This document shows positions 53,936 through 63,333 of a DNA stretch of 64,000 nucleotides, piece by piece. The number at the start of each line of letters is the position of its first letter. Position 1 is the stretch's first letter. A model generated the notes under the pieces. That model did no database searches. It was not told the DNA's origin and was given only the letters and a program-made list of their open reading frames with translations. The position numbers and the translations under genes are program-made. Source of the stretch: an uncultured Bacteroidales bacterium (GTDB lineage: Bacteria; Bacteroidota; Bacteroidia; Bacteroidales; F082); assembly GCA_946405575.1 (NCBI GenBank), contig CAMJHP010000004.1, positions 1 to 64,000 of the forward strand. Direction: 5' to 3'.

Positions 53936-56900
53936 ATGAAAAGATTTACAAAGAAAAGAAAACTGAAAAAATGGCCAGCGATGCTCGTCTTGGCATTGCT
54001 GTGTTTTAGTGCAGTCCCGCTGAGGGCACAAAATTGGTGGAGCCCGACTATTAGTAGTGGTAGCTACACAATTGAAACGAACGGGAATGGAATTCGTGTA
54101 CAGGGTCCGGGCGAAGGAAATTATTGGAATCCGTATGGTTATTATGATGGAATTGGCAGTATTTCGGTGGGCAATGGTTATAACGTAACTATTACATTTA
54201 ACACGAATGCTCCAGTACAGCTGAATGGAACGATAACTTGTACTCAAGGCACACTAACATTGAACAATCAAGGGCAGACCCATAATGGAGCCACGATAAT
54301 TCGTTATGGAAGCAATAATATGACTAGTGAAACCAACGCTTTTATTTGGACTGATCTTGGAAATAATAATCCGAACAATATTCATGTCAACATACAGGGA
54401 ACACCAGAACACCCCTTTGTGCTAGATGGTAATTGTAGCATGCGTCTTGTTGAAGATACTGACCCTTCTGGAAACGGAAGACCGTTTTACAATTTTGTTA
54501 AAAACTCTGGTGGCAGTAACATTAAAGCACCAATTATGTTTATTCAAGGTGGATATGTGAACTTGGATTATGTTACCATACGTAACCATTGGAAAGACGG
54601 TAACGCTGGAGCTGGTATTACCATCAAGAGCGATCCAACAAGTCAAATTCGCGCTAGCTATGTAACTGTGGATCATGGCCTATTTGAATGGCTCAGGGCC
54701 ATAGACCATGGCGGAGCGATTTATTTGAACAACAAAAGCAGTCTTACAGATGGTTCCAATTTTGAACTTAAAAACTCTGAAATAAGGAATTGCTATGTTT
54801 ACGATGACGGTGGCTTTAATGAAATAATTACTAAAGGTGGCGGTGGCGGCGGTGCCATAAGGTCCATGGGCGAGAACAGATGTGAGATGACCATTGACAA
54901 TTGTAGCATTCATGACTGCTACACGAATTGCGATGGCGGTGGCATCAGATGGAACTCCGTCTTAATTAGCCCATTAGAGATCAAGAACGGAACAGAAGTT
55001 TACAACAATTGGGCATTTCGTTATGGTGGTGGAATGCGCGTTGATGCCTTGGCTGAGGTTGAAGGCTGCACTTTTGATAACAATAGGGCAGATTACGGTG
55101 GAGGCGGCATCTCATTGGGTGTGTTCAATTCAGGAAACCAAAATCACCTCGATGCAAATGATGGCAGGTGGGATCCCAATGACGGCATTTTAACCCTCGA
55201 TGCCAGCACCGTCATCTCAAACAATTGGGCGGGTGAAAATGGCGGTGGATTGCATTTTAAATGTGATTTTATTGAATTTACTCAAACAACAAATCCACAT
55301 GTAAGATTTTATCGACATGCAAACAGAGAATACTTTAAGGTTCAGCTTAATGTAAACGGAGCCACGATTAGGGACAACACTGCTGAGATAGATGGCGGTG
55401 GCGTTTATATGAATAGAACCACTAACTTCTACGGGTTGGAGGCTCACCTGAATTTCGGAAATATTCAAGACAACACTGCTAACGGAAACGGTGGAGGACT
55501 TGCCCTTACCGAGGAACTTGATCCTAATTATACCGTTCGTCCAGATCAAACTTACTATGATCCTTCTTTGGGGATTACATGGTATGATATTGAGGCCCAA
55601 CCCATTCAGGCACGTGTTGGCTCTATGAAACCAGCATGGCAAAATGAACTTCTGACTATGGAGAGCAACACTGCCATAGATGGTGGTGGCATTTATATTG
55701 AAGGCGGTGACCTTGTTATGGTGAAAGGATTGGTTACCAATAATGTAGCCGTCAATCCAAATGGCAATAATGGTGATGGTGGCGGATTCTACATTACTGG
55801 AGGAACAATCGCAGTGAATGGCGGAACCATTACGGAGAACAATGCCCAAAGAAACGGTGGTGGTTTCTATGTGAATGTTGAAGATGAGGTTGTCATCAAC
55901 AATGATTCTACTGCTGCTATCATTAGCAATAACAATGCTAATGAAGGCGGTGGTTGCTATGTCAACAAAGGTCAACTGACAATCAAGCAGGTGAGTATCG
56001 GAGATAGCGAAACAAGTATTATAGACAATTATGCCGAAAACAAGCAGGGCGGGGGCCGAGGTGGCGGAGTGTATGTGCATAGTGGATCTTTTACTTTGAT
56101 GAATGGTTCCATTGGTAAAGAAGGCCACGGCAACACTTCTGATAGGACTGGCGGCGGTGTCTATGTAAATAGTGGAGACTTTTTCTTGCTTGGCGGAACC
56201 CTCTGTTATAATTTGGGTACCAATGGAGGCGGCGGCGCTTACGTCAACAGAGGCAATGTGGAAACTACAGGAGGTTCTATCAGCCACAATTACACATCCA
56301 CAACGAATACAAGTGCAAATGGTGGTGGCATTTGGGCAAACGGGACTTCTGACGAAATCACTATTCGCATCAAAAGCACTTCATTTATCGAGAACACTGC
56401 TAGAGGTATGGGTGGTGGCATTTTTGCCAATGGTGCCAACACTGTGGTAACCGTTGACAAAAACGAAGGAGATGATGCAGTTGATGCCTTGTTCGAAGGC
56501 AACATTGCCAACCATGGAGGTGGCATCTATGCGAATGCCAAAAGCGTCACGGTGGGTAACACTACTTTCAATGGAAACAAAGCCCAAAACTCAGGGAACT
56601 ACAATTCCGATGGCGGTGGCATTTTTGTGCAAGGTCCTGTCACGTTAAATGCTAACACTACTCTAATTAAGAATATAGCAAATCGAAGAGGTGGGGCTGT
56701 GTATGTCAACAACGGCCTCTTCACTATGAACGACGGGGTGACCATTGGTGGTAGTGAGGAAAACGCCAACAAGACCCTTTCCACAAACAACGATACGGGC
56801 GGTGGTGGCATCTATGTGACTGGCGACCAATCGCAAGTGGAAGTATTAGGAGGTGAAATCAGCTACAACACGGCAGCAAGAAACGGTGGAGGTCTGTATG

Positions 56901-59900
56901 TGGCAAATTCTGGAGACAACAGCACCAACCTTAGTGGAAACGTGCTGTTGACCAAAAACAAGGCTGCAACAAATGGCGATGGCACTAGCGCCAACAATGG
57001 CAACGGTGGTGGTGTGTACATCCAGAGTGGATCGCTCAACCTTACTGGAGCTGGTATCATTGTGAGTGAGAATGAAGCGAAAAACGGAGGTGGTTTATAT
57101 ATGCAAAATGGCACCGTCAATATCACATCATCCTTTATTCTTGACAACACTGCCAACAATGGCAACGGCGGTGGCCTATATCTTGGTAATTCAACTGCAG
57201 GTGGCATCACTCTAAGCGGTGCCATCATTAGTGGTAACACTGCAACTAGCTCTCAGAACAATACAGGCCAAGGCGGCGGCATTTACACTGGTGCAGGTAC
57301 CATTTTGGTGAAAGACAACACCCAAATTGGTACATACACTTCAGCAAAAGCAACAGCTGGCAGCGGTAACACGGCCAAACAAGGCGGAGGCCTTTATGTG
57401 AATGGCGGCAACATCACCTTCAATGGCGGCATTTTCACAGAGAACTCAGCATCAACAGAAGGTGGTGGCATCTACATCAAAGAGGGCGCCATTCTCAATA
57501 TGAGAGATGCCGCAGAAATCAAGGACAATTTTGTGCCAGCAGATGGTTTTGGCGGTGGTGTTTATATGAATGGTACATTCAATTTGGGCGGCGGATCAGC
57601 CGATGATAAGCAAACCTTGAAAGCCTACACGAACTACGCTGGTGAAAGCTATTCGGAGGCAACGCAAAACAATGTCTATCTGCCTTCCAACAACAAATAC
57701 ATCACCTTGAAATCAGATATTTCTGCACAATCCGACGGTAACACTTACATCACTAAAATCGGCATAACCACCAACCCTAGTCAGCCACATCCTCACCCTG
57801 TGGTTTTCGTGGAGAATGTCGACACAGAGGAAGAATGGCTCTATAAACTGATGGACCGCATCACGGCTGGCAATGGTGCCGTATTTGATGACACAGAGAC
57901 ACATATTGCCATCCATACCCGCGAGAATTATCCGTCACAGGGATTCGAAACCAAATACCTCTATTTTGACGGTTGCTGGACGACGACTGTCAACAAGGAT
58001 CCGCAGGAAAATCTTACGCAGTATCCTTTGCCAGATGGTGTCGATCAGCACTATACCACAGATGCCGACGGTTGGCACATCTATACTCCTGAGGGCTTGG
58101 CTTGGTTCATCTCCTATGTGAACAACCTGAACGGCTGTACGGGTGACAACCGTAGCACTAATGCCTTCATTGAGGCAGACATCGACATGTCGGCCAACCG
58201 TTGGGTGCCTATAGGAGCTGTCACATCCTACGATGTTGCATCAAGCACTTTCGCCGAGAGTGATACCCAAGGCGACCATTACTACACGGGCACATTCGAC
58301 GGCCAAGGCTATCTCGTCACGGGCATCAAGAACGGTTTCCTCTCGGGCATCAGCCTCTACGGCATGTTCGGTGCAACCCAGGGAACGCTGAAGAACATCT
58401 TCCTTGACAACTACTCAAACGTGGCAGCCAATGTGGCAGCCAACCACGGCTACACCTATTATATGGGTGGCGTGGCAGGCACTGCCAACGGCGGCACCAT
58501 CAGCAACTGCGAGGCACGTGGCACGATGGAGTCGGACAACTGGCAAAACACGGTCATGGGTGGCCTGGTTGGCCTGGTGGACGGAAATGCCGTTCATGTC
58601 CACTCATCGATGGCTATGCCCATCATGATTGGTAAGGCTCATACCATGGGCGGTCTGATAGGTGAATTGGAAAATGGCAGTGATTTGAAAAACAGCTTCA
58701 GCAACGCTAGCTTTACCCCTAGCAACAATGGCGTCAAAGTCGGTGGCTTGGTTGGCATCAACAGTGGTGCAGTTGAGAACTGTTATGTACGTCTGCAAGG
58801 CACCGAGCCTAGCCAATTCGGTTGGTTTGCTGGCCAAAACAACGGAACAATTGATATCTGCTACGCTCCCGAAAATGAAACCGGCTATGTTCGTAACGGT
58901 GATGATCCTACGAACCCGGGCAACTACGGTGCGACGGCTTTGGTGAGCGGCAAGTATGGCTTTGCCCACAGCGACCAGCAGATCACTGGAGGCAGCGATG
59001 CCTATGTTGTGAATGGCGCCGTTGACAATGATGGTGAACTGAAGGGCCTTTTGGCCACGCTCAACAAGTGGGTGGAGCAAAACGATGGTTATTCCACATG
59101 GACACGTACCATGGCCAGCCCGATGAACGACGATTATCCAATCCTTGAGTTCGATGACTTTGTCAGCGCAGGTACTAAGGATGACATTTACCTCATTTAC
59201 CGTGCCGACCTCAATGATATGATTGGTCTAATCAATCAGGACAATCTCCAAACCAGCATAGGACTTATGAATGGCAACCAAGCAGGAGGCCGTATTTACC
59301 TATACGATACCAATCCGACCGTGGTGAGCACAGACACGAGAACTGACGTGCGCGTCTATATCGCCCCGAACATTGGTATCCTACAAACCAAAGGCAACAA
59401 GCTTGACGCTCGTGTAGGTGTGGCATTCGATAACACTGATCAGAGCTGGCTTGGCGGCGCACCCTACGACTGGCATATGTTCTCGTCGGCTCTTGAGGCT
59501 GCTCCTATGGGACTTCTCTATCACAGCGACCAAGGCGATTATTCTGTCCGTGATGATTATAGCAATCTTGTCGCTAATGGTATCCCACATACAAATTGGT
59601 CGGAGGTCACCTTTATGGATCCTCCGAAGACGGAATGGTTCCAATCTGATGACAACACTGCCGCAACCTATGCTCCAAACAAGATTGGCTATTTCCCAAC
59701 TGACTCGCCTTACGGCAATTGGCGTGGGACCACTGACAATAGAGGCAGTTTCGACTTCTATTTCTATAGCGAGGAGTATTACCATTGGATCAATTTCAAG
59801 CGCGAGGGAGCACTTGGCAATAAGAGTACCCTTGGCTACGACTTTTTGGATCACTGGCATCAAGATGAGGATGAGAACAATATTCACCATCATATCCCCT

Positions 59901-61009
59901 ATGAGAACGAAGAAGAGATGGTGGTCGGCAAGGGTTACTTGCTGGCCGTTAGTGAGCCTTCGATACTGATGGCTGACGGCGTGCTGAACAACGAAAAGAA
60001 TGAAGGGCAGCTTACAACACCAGTAACCAAATCAAACCTTTCTGGTTACGAGGAGCCTTTGATTGGCATCAATATGGTAGGCAACCCGTTCCAGAGTTAC
60101 CTTAATGCTGATGAGTTCCTTTCTCAAAACGGTTTAAATACCTATTACATTCTTGATGCTGACGCAAAAGCTTATGTCCCCTATACCATAACTTCTTCCA
60201 CACCTGATGATGATGAAGATGATGATGAGACCTTCACTGCACCTCAGTTGCTCCACCCACACCAAGCTTTCTTGGTACATGTTGAAAGCACGGGTAATTT
60301 GCGCTTCACGAACACAATGCGTGAAGCCGAAGGAACAACTGACTCCTATTTCAGGAATCAAGCTCCCCACTACCCGATAGTGAATATGATTTGTTCTGAT
60401 GAGGAAGGTCGCAATGATGTCGCAATTATTGAACTTGACCGTCCAGAGTTAGGCGGTGGCGAGAAAATCAAGGGACTGCGGTCGGGCGATGCGAGCATTT
60501 GGTTCCATCTTGAGGATCAGGACCTCCACGTAGCCTTTGCTCCAGTAGGTACATCGAATGCCCCATTGCGCTTCAAAGCTTACAATGATGGCATATATAC
60601 CTTGCGTTGGAATACCGCCAATGCCGACTTCCACTACCTGCACTTGATAGACAACATTACGGGTGCAGACATCAACTGTCTGACGACAAAGGAATATGTG
60701 TTCGAAGGCAAAACAACGGACTACAAATCTCGTTTCCGTCTGGTGTTCGATTTCACAGGCGTTGAGGAAAACGAAGGTAGTTCTTCGACGGAATTAAATG
60801 CCTTTGCCTTCCAATGCGGCGACGAAGTCATCGTGAATGGCGAGGGTGTGCTTGAGGTATTTGACATGAGTGGCCGTATGGTGATGGGTCGTGAAATCCA
60901 TGGTGATCAAAGTAGGGTAACCCTGCCGACCGTTGCCAACGGTATGTATGTGTTGCGCCTCACCGAAGCAAAACAAGTAAAAGTTCAAAAGATGTTCATC
61001 AACAAATAA
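53936..61009 (+). CDS. Giant Pmp-like beta-helix adhesin with GLUG repeats and T9SS sorting domain
   Basis: A 2,357-residue surface protein. Signal peptide MKRFTKKRKLKKWPAMLVLALLCFSAVPLRAQ (long basic start), then a right-handed beta-helix (to about residue 1,255) with about 29 GGG[IVLF]-type turns and FxxN motifs like those of chlamydial Pmp proteins. A linker leads to a domain with GLUG-type motifs (MGGVAGTANGGTISNC, MGGLIGELENG, VGGLVGINSGAV; about 1,510-1,640). Further beta-rich parts, an acidic stretch (PDDDEDDDE, about 2,088) and a type A sorting domain (VLEVFDMSGRMV...NGMYVLRL) follow. The ATG at 53936 opens the signal peptide. Likely an adhesin; its ligand is unknown. Confidence 0.88.
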   Translation: MKRFTKKRKLKKWPAMLVLALLCFSAVPLRAQNWWSPTISSGSYTIETNGNGIRVQGPGEGNYWNPYGYYDGIGSISVGNGYNVTITFNTNAPVQLNGTITCTQGTLTLNNQGQTHNGATIIRYGSNNMTSETNAFIWTDLGNNNPNNIHVNIQGTPEHPFVLDGNCSMRLVEDTDPSGNGRPFYNFVKNSGGSNIKAPIMFIQGGYVNLDYVTIRNHWKDGNAGAGITIKSDPTSQIRASYVTVDHGLFEWLRAIDHGGAIYLNNKSSLTDGSNFELKNSEIRNCYVYDDGGFNEIITKGGGGGGAIRSMGENRCEMTIDNCSIHDCYTNCDGGGIRWNSVLISPLEIKNGTEVYNNWAFRYGGGMRVDALAEVEGCTFDNNRADYGGGGISLGVFNSGNQNHLDANDGRWDPNDGILTLDASTVISNNWAGENGGGLHFKCDFIEFTQTTNPHVRFYRHANREYFKVQLNVNGATIRDNTAEIDGGGVYMNRTTNFYGLEAHLNFGNIQDNTANGNGGGLALTEELDPNYTVRPDQTYYDPSLGITWYDIEAQPIQARVGSMKPAWQNELLTMESNTAIDGGGIYIEGGDLVMVKGLVTNNVAVNPNGNNGDGGGFYITGGTIAVNGGTITENNAQRNGGGFYVNVEDEVVINNDSTAAIISNNNANEGGGCYVNKGQLTIKQVSIGDSETSIIDNYAENKQGGGRGGGVYVHSGSFTLMNGSIGKEGHGNTSDRTGGGVYVNSGDFFLLGGTLCYNLGTNGGGGAYVNRGNVETTGGSISHNYTSTTNTSANGGGIWANGTSDEITIRIKSTSFIENTARGMGGGIFANGANTVVTVDKNEGDDAVDALFEGNIANHGGGIYANAKSVTVGNTTFNGNKAQNSGNYNSDGGGIFVQGPVTLNANTTLIKNIANRRGGAVYVNNGLFTMNDGVTIGGSEENANKTLSTNNDTGGGGIYVTGDQSQVEVLGGEISYNTAARNGGGLYVANSGDNSTNLSGNVLLTKNKAATNGDGTSANNGNGGGVYIQSGSLNLTGAGIIVSENEAKNGGGLYMQNGTVNITSSFILDNTANNGNGGGLYLGNSTAGGITLSGAIISGNTATSSQNNTGQGGGIYTGAGTILVKDNTQIGTYTSAKATAGSGNTAKQGGGLYVNGGNITFNGGIFTENSASTEGGGIYIKEGAILNMRDAAEIKDNFVPADGFGGGVYMNGTFNLGGGSADDKQTLKAYTNYAGESYSEATQNNVYLPSNNKYITLKSDISAQSDGNTYITKIGITTNPSQPHPHPVVFVENVDTEEEWLYKLMDRITAGNGAVFDDTETHIAIHTRENYPSQGFETKYLYFDGCWTTTVNKDPQENLTQYPLPDGVDQHYTTDADGWHIYTPEGLAWFISYVNNLNGCTGDNRSTNAFIEADIDMSANRWVPIGAVTSYDVASSTFAESDTQGDHYYTGTFDGQGYLVTGIKNGFLSGISLYGMFGATQGTLKNIFLDNYSNVAANVAANHGYTYYMGGVAGTANGGTISNCEARGTMESDNWQNTVMGGLVGLVDGNAVHVHSSMAMPIMIGKAHTMGGLIGELENGSDLKNSFSNASFTPSNNGVKVGGLVGINSGAVENCYVRLQGTEPSQFGWFAGQNNGTIDICYAPENETGYVRNGDDPTNPGNYGATALVSGKYGFAHSDQQITGGSDAYVVNGAVDNDGELKGLLATLNKWVEQNDGYSTWTRTMASPMNDDYPILEFDDFVSAGTKDDIYLIYRADLNDMIGLINQDNLQTSIGLMNGNQAGGRIYLYDTNPTVVSTDTRTDVRVYIAPNIGILQTKGNKLDARVGVAFDNTDQSWLGGAPYDWHMFSSALEAAPMGLLYHSDQGDYSVRDDYSNLVANGIPHTNWSEVTFMDPPKTEWFQSDDNTAATYAPNKIGYFPTDSPYGNWRGTTDNRGSFDFYFYSEEYYHWINFKREGALGNKSTLGYDFLDHWHQDEDENNIHHHIPYENEEEMVVGKGYLLAVSEPSILMADGVLNNEKNEGQLTTPVTKSNLSGYEEPLIGINMVGNPFQSYLNADEFLSQNGLNTYYILDADAKAYVPYTITSSTPDDDEDDDETFTAPQLLHPHQAFLVHVESTGNLRFTNTMREAEGTTDSYFRNQAPHYPIVNMICSDEEGRNDVAIIELDRPELGGGEKIKGLRSGDASIWFHLEDQDLHVAFAPVGTSNAPLRFKAYNDGIYTLRWNTANADFHYLHLIDNITGADINCLTTKEYVFEGKTTDYKSRFRLVFDFTGVEENEGSSSTELNAFAFQCGDEVIVNGEGVLEVFDMSGRMVMGREIHGDQSRVTLPTVANGMYVLRLTEAKQVKVQKMFINK

Positions 61010-61029
61010 ATAGAAAGGAGACAATAGAA

Positions 61030-61293
61030 ATGAAAAAAAGAATCATAACCGCTATGGCAATACTGACGGTGCTGCTTTGTCCCATGATAGAGAATGTACA
61101 AGCTCAGGTATTCTTAGACGATGAGGATATGGAGCAAAGCCTGCGTGCAAACACTCATGAACAGAGCCTGCCTATCATCCCGCAGCTTAACAGCACATAT
61201 GACCAGTATGCGCCCTTGGGCGGTGAGATCCTGGCCTTAAGTTGCCTCGGTGGCATCTATTTGCTGCGTAAAAAACACAAAGATGAACAATGA
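61030..61293 (+). CDS. Small exported protein co-transcribed with the adhesin
   Basis: An 87-residue protein: signal peptide MKKRIITAMAILTVLLCPMIENVQAQ, a short acidic and polar middle (VFLDDEDMEQSLRANTHEQ) and a C-terminal hydrophobic helix with a basic end (YAPLGGEILALSCLGGIYLLRKKHKDEQ). The tail resembles sorting or anchoring tails with a PLGG motif, helix and positive end, but I cannot name the system. It starts 21 bases after the adhesin with a good AGGAG before it, so the two are made together. Confidence 0.75.
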   Translation: MKKRIITAMAILTVLLCPMIENVQAQVFLDDEDMEQSLRANTHEQSLPIIPQLNSTYDQYAPLGGEILALSCLGGIYLLRKKHKDEQ

Positions 61294-61359
61294 TGGACAA
61301 GCAGAAAAAAGTCCCACCTTTATTATTGGGACTCTAATATGATTCATTTGTTATTTTTG

Positions 61360-61397
61360 GTATGGGTTTGTCGGGATGGCAAGCCCATACTGCTTTT
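61360..61397 (+). terminator. Terminator of the adhesin operon
   Basis: Arms 61360-61370 (GTATGGGTTTG) and 61380-61390 (CAAGCCCATAC), one G-T mismatch, followed by TGCTTTT. A TATTTTTG box (61352-61359) abuts it, so a minute separate transcript is also possible. Confidence 0.6.
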
Positions 61398-61415
61398 AAG
61401 ATAATGTTGCAAAAA

Positions 61416-61445
61416 AAATGGAGCCAGGCTTAACTGACTCCATTT
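61416..61445 (-). terminator. Terminator of the glsA-glsB-engB-YeaQ gene set
   Basis: Stem AAATGGAG/CTCCATTT on the minus strand, followed by a run of eight T. Confidence 0.8.
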
Positions 61446-61463
61446 AATATTGGCAAGGCTTGC

Positions 61464-61706
61464 TTATTTCTTCTTTATTTTAGACACCACCCACAAAAGC
61501 ACCACGGCACCAACGATACCGACGAGGAGTTGGCCCCAGAAAGAAGTGCTGACAGGGAGACCAATGATACTGAATAACCAGCTACCCAAAAAACCGCCGA
61601 CAACACCGACGATGATGGCCCATATCAAACCAAGGCCGTAGTTCATTAGTTTTCCGGCAATGATACCAGCCAGAGCGCCAATCAGAATTGAAACTAACAT
61701 TCCCAT
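61464..61706 (-). CDS. GlsB/YeaQ/YmgE-family small membrane protein
   Basis: An 80-residue inner-membrane protein of the transglycosylase-associated (YeaQ/YmgE) family with three hydrophobic segments and the glycine-rich pattern LIGALAGIIAGKLM...IVGVVGGFLGSWLF...LVGIVGAVVLL. These are stress-linked proteins of unknown mechanism. Not to be confused with the acyltransferase GlsB nearby. It lies 39 bases after engB and has no clear -7 box of its own. Confidence 0.9.
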   Translation of the reverse strand: MGMLVSILIGALAGIIAGKLMNYGLGLIWAIIVGVVGGFLGSWLFSIIGLPVSTSFWGQLLVGIVGAVVLLWVVSKIKKK

Positions 61707-61745
61707 AACAAAGATTTTTTTAGTGAATATTGAGGTTAACTATCA

Positions 61746-62366
61746 TTACGATTTCTTATTGAGGAGATTGGCTATCTCATTGTTCTGCTGCTCAATATAA
61801 TCCAACACCATATCCCTTCCCTGCTTCTTTTCCGCCGAGGTGATGAATATAGGCGGCAGCTCCTCCCAATTCTCCAACAAGCGAGTCTTCATTGCCTCCA
61901 CGTTATGGTCAAGCTCGACCTTCGACACCTTGTCTGCCTTGGTGAAAACAATACAGAAAGGCACTTGACTCTCGCCCAACCATTCCATAAAGCCAAGATC
62001 GTTGTTTTGAGGTTCAAGACGAGAATCGACCAAAACAAAAGTCGTCACCAAATTGCGCCGACGCATAATATAATTATTGATCATCACGCGCCATTGCTCG
62101 CGTGTCTTCTTGGAATGCTGAGCATAACCATAGCCTGGCAGGTCAACAAGATACCACGAATCGTTGACGATGAAATGATTGATAGCCACCGTCTTACCAG
62201 GCACCGATGAAGTCTTGGCCAACCCTCTACGCTGCACCAACATATTAATCAATGAGGACTTGCCCACATTCGAGCGACCAATAAAAGCGTATTCAGGAAT
62301 ATTATCATTTGGCAAGAACTCGAAACGAGTATTGCTCATCAGAAACTCAGCTTTGTTAATTTGCAT
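61746..62366 (-). CDS. engB: Ribosome-assembly GTPase EngB (YsxC/YihA)
   Basis: A 206-residue GTPase that helps assemble the 50S subunit. G1 is [15 protein letters not shown]2 around [10 protein letters not shown]3 DLPGYGYA, G4 FTKADK and G5 ITSAEK. The N-terminus overlaps the upstream glsB stop by 11 bases, so it is translated within the glsA-glsB transcript. Confidence 0.96.
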   Translation of the reverse strand: MQINKAEFLMSNTRFEFLPNDNIPEYAFIGRSNVGKSSLINMLVQRRGLAKTSSVPGKTVAINHFIVNDSWYLVDLPGYGYAQHSKKTREQWRVMINNYIMRRRNLVTTFVLVDSRLEPQNNDLGFMEWLGESQVPFCIVFTKADKVSKVELDHNVEAMKTRLLENWEELPPIFITSAEKKQGRDMVLDYIEQQNNEIANLLNKKS

Positions 62367-63333
62367 AGAAAGGCATTTTTAAGTGTTCAGGGATTGCATT
62401 CTTGTCGTAGATCAAATGACGCTTGACTTTTTCTTCAAACATGTCGCTGATTGTCATCAAGATTCCTGTCTCTTCCACCTCGCCGAAGCCTGGATTGAGT
62501 GCCGTACCAAACGAACGCAAGGTCGGTGAAAGGTTCATATAGGCATTCACCAAAGGTGGCACAGAAGCACCTCTTTCGCGCACCTGCTTCACCAAAATCT
62601 TATAGTTGTCGCGGTAATTGTCTGCACTGAAAACACTTTCAAGCCATTCAGTATCGGTCAAGATGGGCAGATTCAATTCAGGCCGCACCGTGACCAGATT
62701 ATCCTTGTCGGGAAAGTGCTTCTGAATAAAGTAGAGGATTAAATCGCGAGAGGTACGTTCCAGCGAGGGATACATCGTCACTTTGCCAAAATAGTATTTT
62801 GCTTCAGGATAAATGTCAATCAATGAGCCGAGGCCGTCCCAAAGATTATCCAAAGAATACAGGCCCTTCGACAAGTTCTTCGAAGGCTGATAGTTAGGTT
62901 GCACAAACGAGCGTCCCAACTCGATGGTGTATGGCAAATACTCCTTTACGAATTTGTCGGAATAGTTGAACAGCTCGCTTGTAGGTGTCTCCACCTGTCC
63001 GTCTGCATCGATGGGTAGATGGTCGCAGAACAAGAAACGGTAGCCACCCACAATAGCGCGGTCAACAGGGTTCCACACGATGAGCTGAAAGAAAAAGTTA
63101 TCGTCGCGGGTATCGAACACGTCAATATCGCAGTCGAGACCCGTACCACCGCCCGAATCGCGGAAACTGATTTCGCGCAAACGGCCAATTTCGCGCATAA
63201 TATTAGGTGATTCGTGCGCCGTCAGCACATAAATCTCATTCCCTCCATTGTTGGTCTTTCGGAAGAATTTTTCTTGGGTCAGCTCTTCCATAATGGCTTC
63301 AACCGGCACCGGTGCAATTACATCTTTCATCAT
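62356..63333 (-). CDS. glsB: GNAT-type N-acyltransferase of glycine-lipid synthesis (GlsB)
   Basis: A 325-residue protein similar to the OlsB/GlsB group, which transfers a 3-hydroxy-acyl chain from acyl carrier protein to the amino group of glycine (or ornithine). Typical parts: [33 protein letters not shown], then [27 protein letters not shown] and LWDGLG. In Bacteroides the matching pair glsB-glsA makes N-acyl glycine lipids. Here the two genes overlap by the ATGA at 63330-63333. The final lipid is inferred from gene order. Confidence 0.85.
   Translation of the reverse strand: MMKDVIAPVPVEAIMEELTQEKFFRKTNNGGNEIYVLTAHESPNIMREIGRLREISFRDSGGGTGLDCDIDVFDTRDDNFFFQLIVWNPVDRAIVGGYRFLFCDHLPIDADGQVETPTSELFNYSDKFVKEYLPYTIELGRSFVQPNYQPSKNLSKGLYSLDNLWDGLGSLIDIYPEAKYYFGKVTMYPSLERTSRDLILYFIQKHFPDKDNLVTVRPELNLPILTDTEWLESVFSADNYRDNYKILVKQVRERGASVPPLVNAYMNLSPTLRSFGTALNPGFGEVEETGILMTISDMFEEKVKRHLIYDKNAIPEHLKMPFYAN

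Noticed and set aside
55217-56287. A 356-codon open frame antisense to the adhesin
   Set aside because: It mirrors the repetitive GGG and Asn codons of the sense gene, lacks a promoter box and has no protein-like features.
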